Assembly (NCBI GenBank): GCA_963680875.1
Contig: OY804579.1
Span: forward strand, 85,239,095 to 85,303,094
Reading direction: 5' to 3'
Source of the DNA: Bathymodiolus brooksi
Lineage: Eukaryota > Mollusca > Bivalvia > Mytilida > Modiolidae
DNA length: 64,000 bases
Shown here: positions 14,201 to 26,200 of the stretch, piece by piece
Numbering within the stretch: the first letter of the stretch is position 1
Layout: each line of letters starts with the position of its first letter
Translations under genes and position numbers: made by a program
The notes under the pieces: model-generated
Seen by the model: the letters and a program-made list of their open reading frames with translations, nothing else
Told to the model about the DNA's origin: nothing
Database searches by the model: none

Positions 14201-17200
14201 GATTGTAGAGGACCATCCAATGAACATTCATGTACAGTTTGGCTTTAATCATATTTGTAGTTTCTGAGAAGAAGGCATTTGAACATTTTCCCATAGGGTC
14301 CAATGTTAATCTATGTCCTGCGGTGACGGCCATCTTGGATTTCCGATCGGCATAAAAAACAAAAATTTTGTAGAGGACCTTCCAATGATCATTCCTGGGC
14401 AGTTTGGTTTCAATTGTCCAAGTGGTTTCAGAGAAGAAGCATTTTGAAACATTTTTCCCATAGGGTCCAATGTTAAACTAAGTCCTGCCGTAGCCGCCAT
14501 TTTGAATTTCATATCAGAACAAAAAACTTTAAGATTGTAGAGGACCATCCAATGAACATTCATGTACAGTTTGGCTTTAATCATATTTGTAGTTTCTGAG
14601 AAGAAGGCATTTGAACATTTTCCCATAGGGTCCAATGTTAATCTATGTCCCGCGGTGGTGGCCATCTTGGATTTACGATCGGCATAAAAAACAGTAACTT
14701 GGTAAAGGACATTCCAATGATCATTCATTTACAGTTTGGGTTCAGTCAGTTCATTAATTTCAGAGAAGAAGAAATTTCAGCCAATCGGAGCATATTATTG
14801 GCCCTGGCAGCCATGTTGAATATCCGACTGGAACGGAAAACAGTATCTTTGTAGAGGATCATCCAAGGAACATTCCTGCTAAGTTTGGTTCCAATTGGCC
14901 CAGTGATTTCGGAGAAGAAGCTTGAAATGTGAAAAGTTTACAGACGACGGACGCCAAGTGATGGCAATAGTTCACATGGACCTTTGGTCCAGGTGAACTA
15001 AAAAGACATCAGATATCAATATATACAGTTTTCAGATTAATTGTTTTTTTTATCAATAACATTAAAATTCATTCTTTCACTAGTCTCACGGGGGTTGGGG
15101 GGTTCTTCAAGGTAATTTTGGTAGGTACAGGTGTGCAGCTGAAATTGCAAAAACACCCCATTGCATATATTGCTATCAAATGAAACCTAAATTTACTTGT
15201 TATAACCTTTTTGACAACCTTGACGCCATTGGCTAGGGTGGTCTTAAGAAACGATGCTAGTCCATCGGATGGGGACAATAAAAGGCTGGTTTGTGCAAGG
15301 GGAGATCAATGCCATGATCACATTAAAGACATCCGGAAAAGAGTAGACTAATGCCACTACAAGGACCGCTCTTGCACTCCCCAGAGTGAAGAGTGACATC
15401 ACTTGTTTCAATCCACTATGAAGAAGTGATTTTAAAGTAAAATAACCTCTCAGTTCGGGGTAATGTCAGTTGATTATTAATTTCAAACAAGTATCTCGCT
15501 TTGTTGAAATAACAAACGGTGCTGTCATTTTCTGTTATATAAACAACTGTTAACTTTTCCTGTTATTTTTTAATTTGTAAACTATAGTTCTGGTTCCAAA
15601 AAAGAAAACCACTCCCAATTGTCATTAAAATGTAGCTGTGTACATGATCTATGAAAAGTTTAAAAGAAGTGACAGGCCAGATCGTTTCCGTAGTTTGACA
15701 TTACTGTCAACGATTTTCTCTCTGTTGTTGGGGAAAAGTTTTTCAATGATTACCTAAGGATTGACACAAAAAGGTTTCCGATTTCTGTAACATGAAATTC
15801 GTACATGTACATTTTGCAGCAGATTGAATGAATAAATTTCCGAACCATGGAAGATACCAGATCGCAAACATTATAAGTTGACAGAATTCTCTTTATTGTT
15901 CACAACTTTCCACTTCGTTCGTGATTTTTAACAATTTTAATAATTAAATCATAAAGAAACAAAAAAACACGTTTCTTTTCTAATATTTAGTGAATACTTG
16001 TGTATTACATGAAAATGTGTAGGAAACGTGTATTGATTGGCTCGATAAAAATACATAATTGGGGAGAACAGTAAATTACATTAGCTGTGTATTCATTGGC
16101 TACAAAAATGTATTTGGACCAATCGCTGTGCTCGTAACAAACCGTTTTTGACTAGAACAGAAGAGTTATCTACCGTCGAAATTACAGTTTACATGTATGT
16201 CCGGTTTCGGTAAAACAACAATTTTTAACGGTCTTTTAGGCAATCGTCCAAACATTTTTTGTTGGGCCAGTGACTACCTAATTTGGAGCAGCTTTTGGTC
16301 GCCCGAATAAGATATTAGTCGCATTTGGCGACTGGGCGACCATTTCAGGCACTGATCAATCGTAAATTCTCTAAGCACAAATGAAATGATTGAAATATAG
16401 GACAGGTGCAAAAAAATTTAAAGAGTTTAAACCATTAAAAAGAATTCCAATGCAACTTGAATGTCATACAATGCTAAATAATAATTAAAAAAATGTGTGA
16501 ACAGATTTTTAATCCATGTAAATTAATAAGCCTTATTTGTTCTATCAATGAAATTCATTCAGTGAAATTTAAGAACTCTAATGCCATGATTTTAGGGAAA
16601 GTAGATTCACACCTACTTAAATAATCAGCATGTATCATCTATAAGGTTTGTGATTTAACTCCAAACCTGTCGTCAGGTATCTTTTATACAACTTTATGTG
16701 ACCATTTCAATCTTATCAATATTAGATCTCCCCTTTTTTCTTTGTCGTTGATAAGGACCCGGGTGGCTCAATGAGATAGGTAGTTGGATTACCTAACAAC
16801 TCATACAAGCCTATCACCAATACAGTGTGGGTTTGCACCAGGCTTTGTAAATTACAAAAAAAAGGTGCACTCGACTCGCAGCCGCAAGTAATAAAGTTTA
16901 CCAGTTGCTTGCCCATAGTCGGTGGTTCTCTCCGGGTACTCCGGCTTCTTCCACCACTAAAACTGGTTGCCATGATATAGCTGAAATATTACTGAAAGTG
17001 GCATGAAACACCAAAAATCAAATCAATTCAATCTTTGTCGCTGAGTGGAAGATCTAACAACATCATTTTAGAGTGCACTGAAGAAGTCAAAATGGCTCAT
17101 GCAATCAAAATTGTGCTGCCAAAACATTCACTTTGAAGTAGACTGACACAGTCAGTGGATATTTCAACCAAATTCTTGCAAAGGGGGACAATTCACATCA

Positions 17201-20200
17201 ATAAAATAGACAAAATGGCTTCTCCCATGTATTTATGAAATCATCAACAAAAATGGAATCAGACAAATTTTTTGTTCCATTTTTAATTCCTTCATGATGA
17301 AAAGAGCTGGAACCTTACTGCTCAAATCTTTTATTGCAATGGAGGTCGCCATTTTCCTCAACAAATCAAATGACTGTTAGTTAGATATAATGAAACCCTG
17401 GGAAATATTTTTGTTGGTAAAGATAATTTTGTAATCTATCACACCAGCCAGTGTGTTTTTCAACAAGAAACTGTTTTAGTACAGTACATTAGCGCAATGG
17501 TCAAATGCCAGGGTGATGTGGATTGTAACAAAAGGTTATCACACATGTCATTCATAAATGTATTCAGGGCACAAAACACAGACCATTTAATCCACAATAT
17601 AATACCTTGGAAATACATTAATATCTAGATCTCCAAATAGATTGTCGGCAGATTCAGTTTTACAATTTCCATCTTCGTCTTCTACAATGATAGGACTGGC
17701 TGAAATTATAAAAGACATGCTTTATTGAAGAAAAAAATTGAAATTTGCAATTATTAAACATAATGGGTCATCTATTTTCAGCATTAATTAGACAATGGTT
17801 CCTAGATCTGCGCTCGCAGGTAAAAATGAGAATAATACACAACTATTATAAACAGGCTACATATCAGCAAAAAAACAATATAGATCAATCATGCATAACA
17901 TGATTTAGATTGTGTCTTTTACCCCTTTAATCTGATTTTACTGTATGTATGAGTGAGTGAGTGAGTGATTGTTGTTTAACACCAACTCCGCAATTTTTCA
18001 GCTATATCATGGCGACAACAAGTTAATTTTTAATGAGATGGTGATGAGGTCCACTTTGTAGTAGATCAACATGCTTAGCTGGAATTTCATAGTGCTAGCT
18101 CACTGTCCGTGGATAGACATGTTGCTCCACTCGGACACATTATCCTGATTCCGAGCCTACCAATCTTTGCTCTTTTTCCTTAATGGTGCATGCTTAGCGG
18201 AGAAGCAACAAATACCAATTTTATAGTCTTTGGTTTGACCTGATCAAGGCTCAAACCCACAATCTACCACACTCGAGGCAAGCATGCTAACCACTGATGC
18301 AGTTGATTTCACTGTATGATTTTGAAATAAGTAATCTATATCTAAAGCAGGTGTCAGCAGCGGTAAAATGTTCTACGCTTAACCATAATTTATATGAAAT
18401 TTGTTTGTTTAAGTCCATAATACTAAATTTTTCATTAGTCTTTTTAACTAGAGGCTCCCAGGAGCCTGTAATCGCTCACCTGGTTTTCAATTTGACATCT
18501 AAAGTTGATAGAAAAGGGGGGTGTTGCACGTAATTTAGAAAGTGGGCCACCCAAAGATCATTTCAACTCAAATTTCAGAGCAAAAGATTTAGATGTGATT
18601 TTTATCTCATAATATTCCTAAACGGAATAAACTGGCAGAAAAAATCTCACAGAAAAACCCAGAATATATGCTAAACTACTCATTGCCATGTAGCTGCAGC
18701 TAAAATTTGAGCTCATTTTGACTTATACTAAAGCAGCAATGGACAATTGAAGAAATTTCTATTTTTAGTAACAGCAGCCATCTTGAATGGAGGGTGGGGC
18801 TGTCAGACACATTATTGAAAGGGGACCACCCAAGGATCATCCCAGCCAAATTTGTTTTAATTTAGTTCAGCGGTTTCAGAGGAGAAGATTTAAATGTGAT
18901 CTTTTATCAAAATATGTCTAATTTGCATAATCAGTATAAATCGGCTGAAAGAAAAATTTCACAGAAAAACCCGGAATATATGTTAAACTACTCCTTGCCA
19001 TGTAGCTGCAGTTAAAATTTGAGCTCATTTTGACTTGTACTAAAGCAGAAATGGACAATTGAAGAAATTTCTATTTTTAGTAACAGCAGCCATCTTGAAT
19101 GGAGGGCGGGGGCTGTCAGACACATTATTGAAAGGGGACCACCCAAGGATCATCCCAGCCAAATTTGTTTTAATTTGGTTCAGCGGTTTCAGAGGAGAAG
19201 ATTTAAATGTGATCTTTTATCAAAATATGTCTAATTTGAATAATCGGTATAAATCGGCTGAAAGAAAAATTTCACAGAATAACCCGGAATATATGTTAAA
19301 CTACTCCTTGCCATGTAGCTGCAGTTAAAATTTGAGCTCATTTTGACTTATACTAAAGCAGAAATGGACAATTGAAGAAATTTCTATTTTTAGTAACAGC
19401 AGCCATCTTGAATGGAGGGCAGGGCTGTCAGACACAATTTTGAAAGGGACCCACCCAAGGACCATCCCTGCCAGGTTTGGTTTAATTTGGTTCAGCGGTT
19501 TCAGAGGAGAAGATTTAAATGTGATCTTTTATCAAAATATGCCTAATTTGCATAATCTGCATAAATCGGCTGAAAGAAAAAACCGGTAATAAATGTTAAA
19601 CTACTCTTTGCCATGTAACTGCAGTTAAAATTTGAGCTCATTTTGACTTATACTAAAGCAGCAATGGACAATTAAAATTTCATCCCCCCTTTTTTTCTAT
19701 TTTTAGCTTGGTGGCCATCTTGGTTGGAAGTCGGGATCACCGGACACATTTTTGGAAGGGGGCCATCCAAGGACCATTCCACCAAAGTTTGGTTCAAATT
19801 GGCCCAGTGGCTTCAGAGGAGTTGATTAAAATGTGAAAAGTTAATGGACGGACGGATGGACGCTCAGTGAGCTAAAAATTCATGTACATGCAAACTTTAA
19901 TGTTTGTCTTAGGTAAAATGTCTTCATGTTATTTTTTCTAAAAAAAACAAAAACTTGCACATTTCATTACTACAGCAGCAGATCCAACTACCATATGATT
20001 GTGGGTCACATTAGACCCAGAATAAAACAAAGATGGTTCAAATATATATAAATGATTGTCATCATAGGTACATTTTGCATACATCTTTGATAACTCTGAA
20101 TAAAAAAAAATGTACCTTAATTAAGGTTCTTTCTGACATTGTGATGGTGTTAATGACATTATGATGATGTCATAAACAGACATTATGATGATGTCATAAA

Positions 20201-23200
20201 CAGACATTATGATGATGTCATAAACAGACATTATGATGATGTCATAAACAGCCATTATGATGATGTCATATCAACATCCATTATGATGATGTCATAAACA
20301 AACATTATGATGATGTCATAAACAGATATTATGATGATGTCATAAAGACATTATGATGATGTCATGAACAGTAGATTATTTTGGTAGATACATGTATTCA
20401 CATATTTTTGAAAGTTTTTAATCTAACATGTACATTACTACATGCATGAGCGCTATCAAAAATTACAACATTTACTGTCAGATATTAAATACTGTATTTT
20501 ACGGACTATAGGTCGATGGGGACGATAGGTCGAATTGCTGTTTTTCGGCTAAATTATTTGGGGAATACTAAGATAGGTCGAAGCATTCCATAGGTCGAGG
20601 ATGCCGATGATAACTTGGGTAAGTATCGTCACATGGTACGGGTTATTTTTTTTTGTACATCGGTAAGCATTTGTCCTATAACGATGTTCTTCGGTAAGTA
20701 CATTTGTATCTGTAAGTATTAGCTCAAGAATACTATTCTTATATGTCATAAACGAAATAATTATGAAAGTTAAATTAAATAAAATTTTGTTTCTAAACTT
20801 GTGTTTTTTATGAAGAGTCTGGTTTGTAAAGCCAGACATCGATGACATTCAAATCAGGCCGTCTGTGGGTGTCAAAATAGATGGTAAACGGATGTTCATA
20901 CAATAAAATAATCAAGCTGTCAAAACAATGTATCACCTTGTGCAGTTTTATTGACATACCTTTAAAATGTGTTTAATTAATAATAGTACACAAATTATGT
21001 GATTATCTCGGTCCAGTAAATTTTCAATCAGCTGATCAGGATAATTAAGTGCCAACTGATGTTCACCTGTGTTCATTATCTCATGGTGATTATTTTATTT
21101 GTTCCTAATTGCCCAATTCAAGTGTAGAACATTCTAATTTAACGAAATTGATAATTATTTTCCAGTATATTTAGTATAGAAAAGCTTGTTCTCCACGTTT
21201 ATTGTGAGATGTAAAGCAACCGCCATTTTTATGTAAGTTCAGTCTATCCATCATGTTATGCCAATTCATCATCATTAATATTATAAATAATAATAGCTTA
21301 AATGTAAAGCCATAATTTGGCTATTCCAAATTATATCATACCTATTAAAAAGGGGAAAAAAAAGAACTTTATTTTGTATGATCCTGCTATTAATATACAT
21401 ATTATATCATACCTATTAACACAAAAAAAAGAAAAGAAAGGAAAAATCTTTTTTGTTTTGTTTGTATTATTCTGCTATTAATATACATGTGTTTATGCTT
21501 GGTAATTAAGATGAATTGCATGTATACATGATGGGTAGATTGCTCTATATCTTATGTAAATTGTGTTCAAATGGTTCCATCTTGTTGTTGGAGAGGATTT
21601 GTATAGGCATAGCCTGTTATCCAATCCTATTGATTTATCAATATAATATTTGAAATGAAAACCGCCATTTTTTACTACAACCTCATGCGCATGCTCATGT
21701 TTGATTGAAAAGCTATTTATAGCTATATTTTGTGATAATAATTTTATATTGTAAAACAATCCACCCTGTGATTTTTTTTTCAACAACATACATTTTTTAT
21801 AGTATATATTTTAATATACAATACAATATTGAACTGATTTTCGCTATTAACACTTCAATCATTAAATATTGCTTTTTTTCGGATGTTGAACATTTTTTCA
21901 CGGAATTGTCGGAATTGCACCCCCTGTTAGTAGTATACTTTTATTGCTTTATTTAAAAAACAACAACACCAAGAACATCGATGATTTCAATCTTATTCAG
22001 AAAAAAACCCTACAGCAAAATAAATACTGTAAACAAAATCGTAATTTTTATCGAGATTTTTTTTAGGGATTCCAGATTTTTTTAGCTTCATCCTTGTATA
22101 AGGTCGATGTGGATGATAGGTCGAAGCCAGCGTGTTGAGGAAAAAAAATATCGACCTATCGTCCGTAAAATACGGTAAGCGTTTTACCTGTGCCACTCTG
22201 TGCTGGCTCTGACTGTAGAAGTGACTTGGGTGGTAAATTAGTATTGAATGCTGTTATAATGTTATCTACAAATCCTTTACAATCAGCTCTATCTATCCAC
22301 ACTCTGTCACCTAAAGAATCTTCTATGTATACCTAGAAAACATAATAATTTAGTTGTTATTATAGCATATATGTACAGTCAAACCTGTCCTTATGGTCAC
22401 CTCTATTAAGCAGTCATCTGTATTTAAAGGTCACCCTTTTCTTGTCTCGTCATAGAAAATTTCATATGAATTGAACCTCTTTTAAGAAGTCACCTGTCTT
22501 ATAGGACCACTTTTTATTTGTCCCAAAGGTGACCTCTTAATAGAGGTTAAACTGTATATAGAATATAAATGACCAACTAGACTGAAGCATGTCCCAGCAC
22601 AGTATTTGGACACTGGAAGTATTAAAATACCAACAGTGATAATTAGTTACTCATACATTCAACAAATAATCACTTGTTATACAATGTGTTATAACTAACA
22701 TCTGTTGTGTTGTACATACCACTAACGTAAATCTTTATAATTTCTCTCGGTTGAAAGTCAAATACCACATACCAAAAAAAAAACAAGCCAAAACCTGCAT
22801 TTCTAATAACATGTGTAATGGTCCTTTTTTGTGTGAGAGGTGGTTACTCGTTATGTTCATATTGGTACATTTCAAACTAAATTGTTTTTGTAATGGTGCC
22901 TTTAAGCCTCTCATATCTTTATAAACGATAATAGCAAAAACATATTTGCTGAAAGAATCCAGACAGGAATTTCTCTGAGGAATTCTATATGGGGGGGGGC
23001 ATACAAATTCACTTATGATCATTTTGTTCATTGGTCCCTTTTATATATTAATAAAGTTACCTTAACAAATTCATCAGGCCAGTTTTCTTCTTCTATAAAC
23101 GCTGCTACCAATATACTACACATACAAACAGACACCAATGGGTTACCTTTGGACTTGAAATTTAATGACACGTCCCTCTTCAGGGCACTACACAAAGCCT

Positions 23201-26200
23201 GTAACATTAGATTTTATTTATCTATTTTATTGTAAAGAGATTCTACAATAAAAATATTTGCAGCTTTAATCGCTTGAATAAAAAATGCAAAATTGTCTTT
23301 CAGTCTTTAACATTCCTTACTTTAATGACCGAGGTACATGTATATCACACTTAACTGAGATTAACTGTACAACCCTCTCTATTCCTTACTTTAATGGCAG
23401 AGGTACATGTATATCACACTTAACTGAGATTAACTGTACAATCCTCTCTATAAGATCATAACTGATCTTCACATACAGTCTTTGCCTTAATATTTATCAC
23501 CTTCTTGCCCGAAAGCCAAAATTAATTCAAACAAATTCTTTCATAATTTTCACTTGTCCGAATCCAGTTTTTCTTTTCCCGGGCTTCGAGCAAGTGGGTT
23601 AGCGCGAAGACTGCACATATTCTATGTATATCAAATTTGCAATAATATACTGTATAAGTGGTTTTTTTCGTGGGAGGCAAATTTCGCAATTTTCTTCCAA
23701 ATTGGTGGAATTCTTTTTAGCTGTATTTAATTTTCACGATCCTGAGTAAGAGCTTTTTGTATGCAATCAGCGGTCTTTTAGAATAGTATATATATTCATT
23801 AATAGAAAATTGCGTAAGGGCATTTAATATAATATTATACATGTATTACAACACATTAAAAAAATTAAACACCTATAAGTCTCAGTAACAGACTCTGAAG
23901 CAAAAATGTGATCAATTAATTAGCACCAAAAATTGTCAATTTAGAGATAATTAAAAATCAGTAAATGGAAATGCTAATATTAATTAAGAAATGTATGTTT
24001 ACACAGCAACTATTCAGAGTAATTAGTGTTTTTTAACAGATAAAAGGGTAATTAATTACATGTAAAATAATTTACCTGTTATTTGTCAACATATGCATTG
24101 TTTTCTGGAAGAGTTTCCCCCCTTTGTTAGAAATTTTACATGTATTTTTTTATTATTTTATTTTGTCCTATCTGTATATTGCTTTTCCCTAAATTTTTAA
24201 AGTGTAGTGAGAACCATTTAATTTTTATGCTTTAATTCCAGTATGCAATCTGATCATATGTTTTTTGTCTAGTTTGGGAGTTTTATTTCAATTTCATTGT
24301 TTTTTTTAGTGTATTTGTGCAATGTAAGGCGTTTGGAGTATTGTATATAGATTAAGCGCACTATAAGAAATGTAAATAATAATAATAATAATATTTTAAA
24401 AGTGTCATTTCAACAATTTTAAGAATGGCAGTGACCATATACTTGTTAAATATTCACTATACAGTCATACTAGGGGAGACAGATCTTGTGCAATCAATTA
24501 TTTAGGGAAATAAAGATATTTATGTAGTAAAGGGTAGAATTTTACGTGGGTTCTATTTTCCGCTGATCGATGACTATTGCGAATAAACCGAAAATTAGGT
24601 ACCTGTGAAAAAAACCACTTATACGGTAGTGTATCATTTTGATTACCAGAAGTTTGAATACTGTATCATTTTGATTACCAGAAGCTTGAATACAATATCA
24701 TTTTGATTACCAGAAGCTTGAATACTTTATCATTTTGATTACCAGAAGCTTGAATACTTTATCATTTTGATTACCAGAAGTTTGAATACTGTATCATTTT
24801 GATTACCAGAAGCTTGAATACTTTATAAGTACCATATATCAACCAGGATTTTCTGGTATATCTTAATAACATCTGTGGATCAATATACATTTGTACAAAC
24901 AGGTACTAGTAGAAAATATGGATTAAATAATAAACTGAAGACAATAAAAGAATAATTACTTTTGCAATAGTGTGTAGTCTTTTTCATGAGTGGAAGCAAA
25001 TCTGTGTAGGTTTTCTATTGTTTGTTTATATCTGTATTGACATTGGAGATCCAATTATCAAGAGAGAAGGTTTGGGATCCATTCAACTAATTTAACACTG
25101 CCATATTGTTGTGCCTGTCCCAAGTTACTATCTACATATGTCATGGATTTTTTGGTGTTCAATGATTTCAGGAGAGAGTTACTTGTTTCCTTTTTATATT
25201 GGTGGAATTGTTTGACACACGATGACAACAAACTTTTACATAATACATGAGACAAACATAGAAAATTGTCTATTAAGCTTAAACAAAATCTTTGTTGTTT
25301 TAAAACAGTGTACTGAGGTTTGTCACCGGAATTGTTCATGTTGTTGTTGTTTGTTATACTGTCTACCATTATTGTTAGGGGCCGTCGTGGTCGTGATCGT
25401 ATGGTAGTTTGTCAGTGACTTGCGACAGGTCGGTGGTTTTCACCGGTTTCCTCCACCAATAAAACTGACTGCCACGATATAACTGAAATATTGTTGAAAG
25501 TGGCATTAAACACCATAAACCAACCAACATTATTGCTTACGGTTTACCACAGGAATGGTTTGTGTTGTGGTTTTTTATACATATTGTTTACCATTACTGT
25601 TTAACGTCTTATGTTTAATTCATTATATATTACCTCTATAACAATTTCACTATTAAACAAACTAGCTTTTTCCTTTGCAAGATGCATCAGAGTTAGATAA
25701 ACAGCTGAATCTGGTTTAGAACGGTACTGTTTTAATTGTTTGACACCTCCACATATAAGACCCTCCAAGCGTTCATCATTACACATGTCCTCTGCATCCA
25801 AAATCTCTTCCAGCAGATCAACACCTTCAACTGTTAAAACAATATTGACATAACTGAATTATAATTCAACACTTAATTTTATGATGCAATCATTGCATTT
25901 ACTGTACAAAAAAAGGTATACAAATAAATTTTTGCTTTATTCGTCTAGTATTCAAATGACAGTCACCTAGTGCATGAGGGGGCGTTGTGGTCGTAATCAC
26001 ATTGTCCTTGGATTTACAACTACCTATGCAATCAGTGCTTATCACCACTGATGTGTATTCGAGTCCCACTCATAGTGAGGTGTAATCGATATAACTTTAT
26101 GTGATAAAGTTTGTCAGTGACTTGCGGCAGGCAGGTAGTTTTCTCCAGGAGCTCTGGTGTCCTTCACCTATAAAACTGACTGCCACAATATAACTGAAAT

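Noticed and set aside
13315..14728. Minus-strand frames with repeated [13 protein letters not shown] units, looking like a repeat protein
   Set aside because: They are the internal 332-bp repeats of the hairpin-bounded element; frames break at unit borders.
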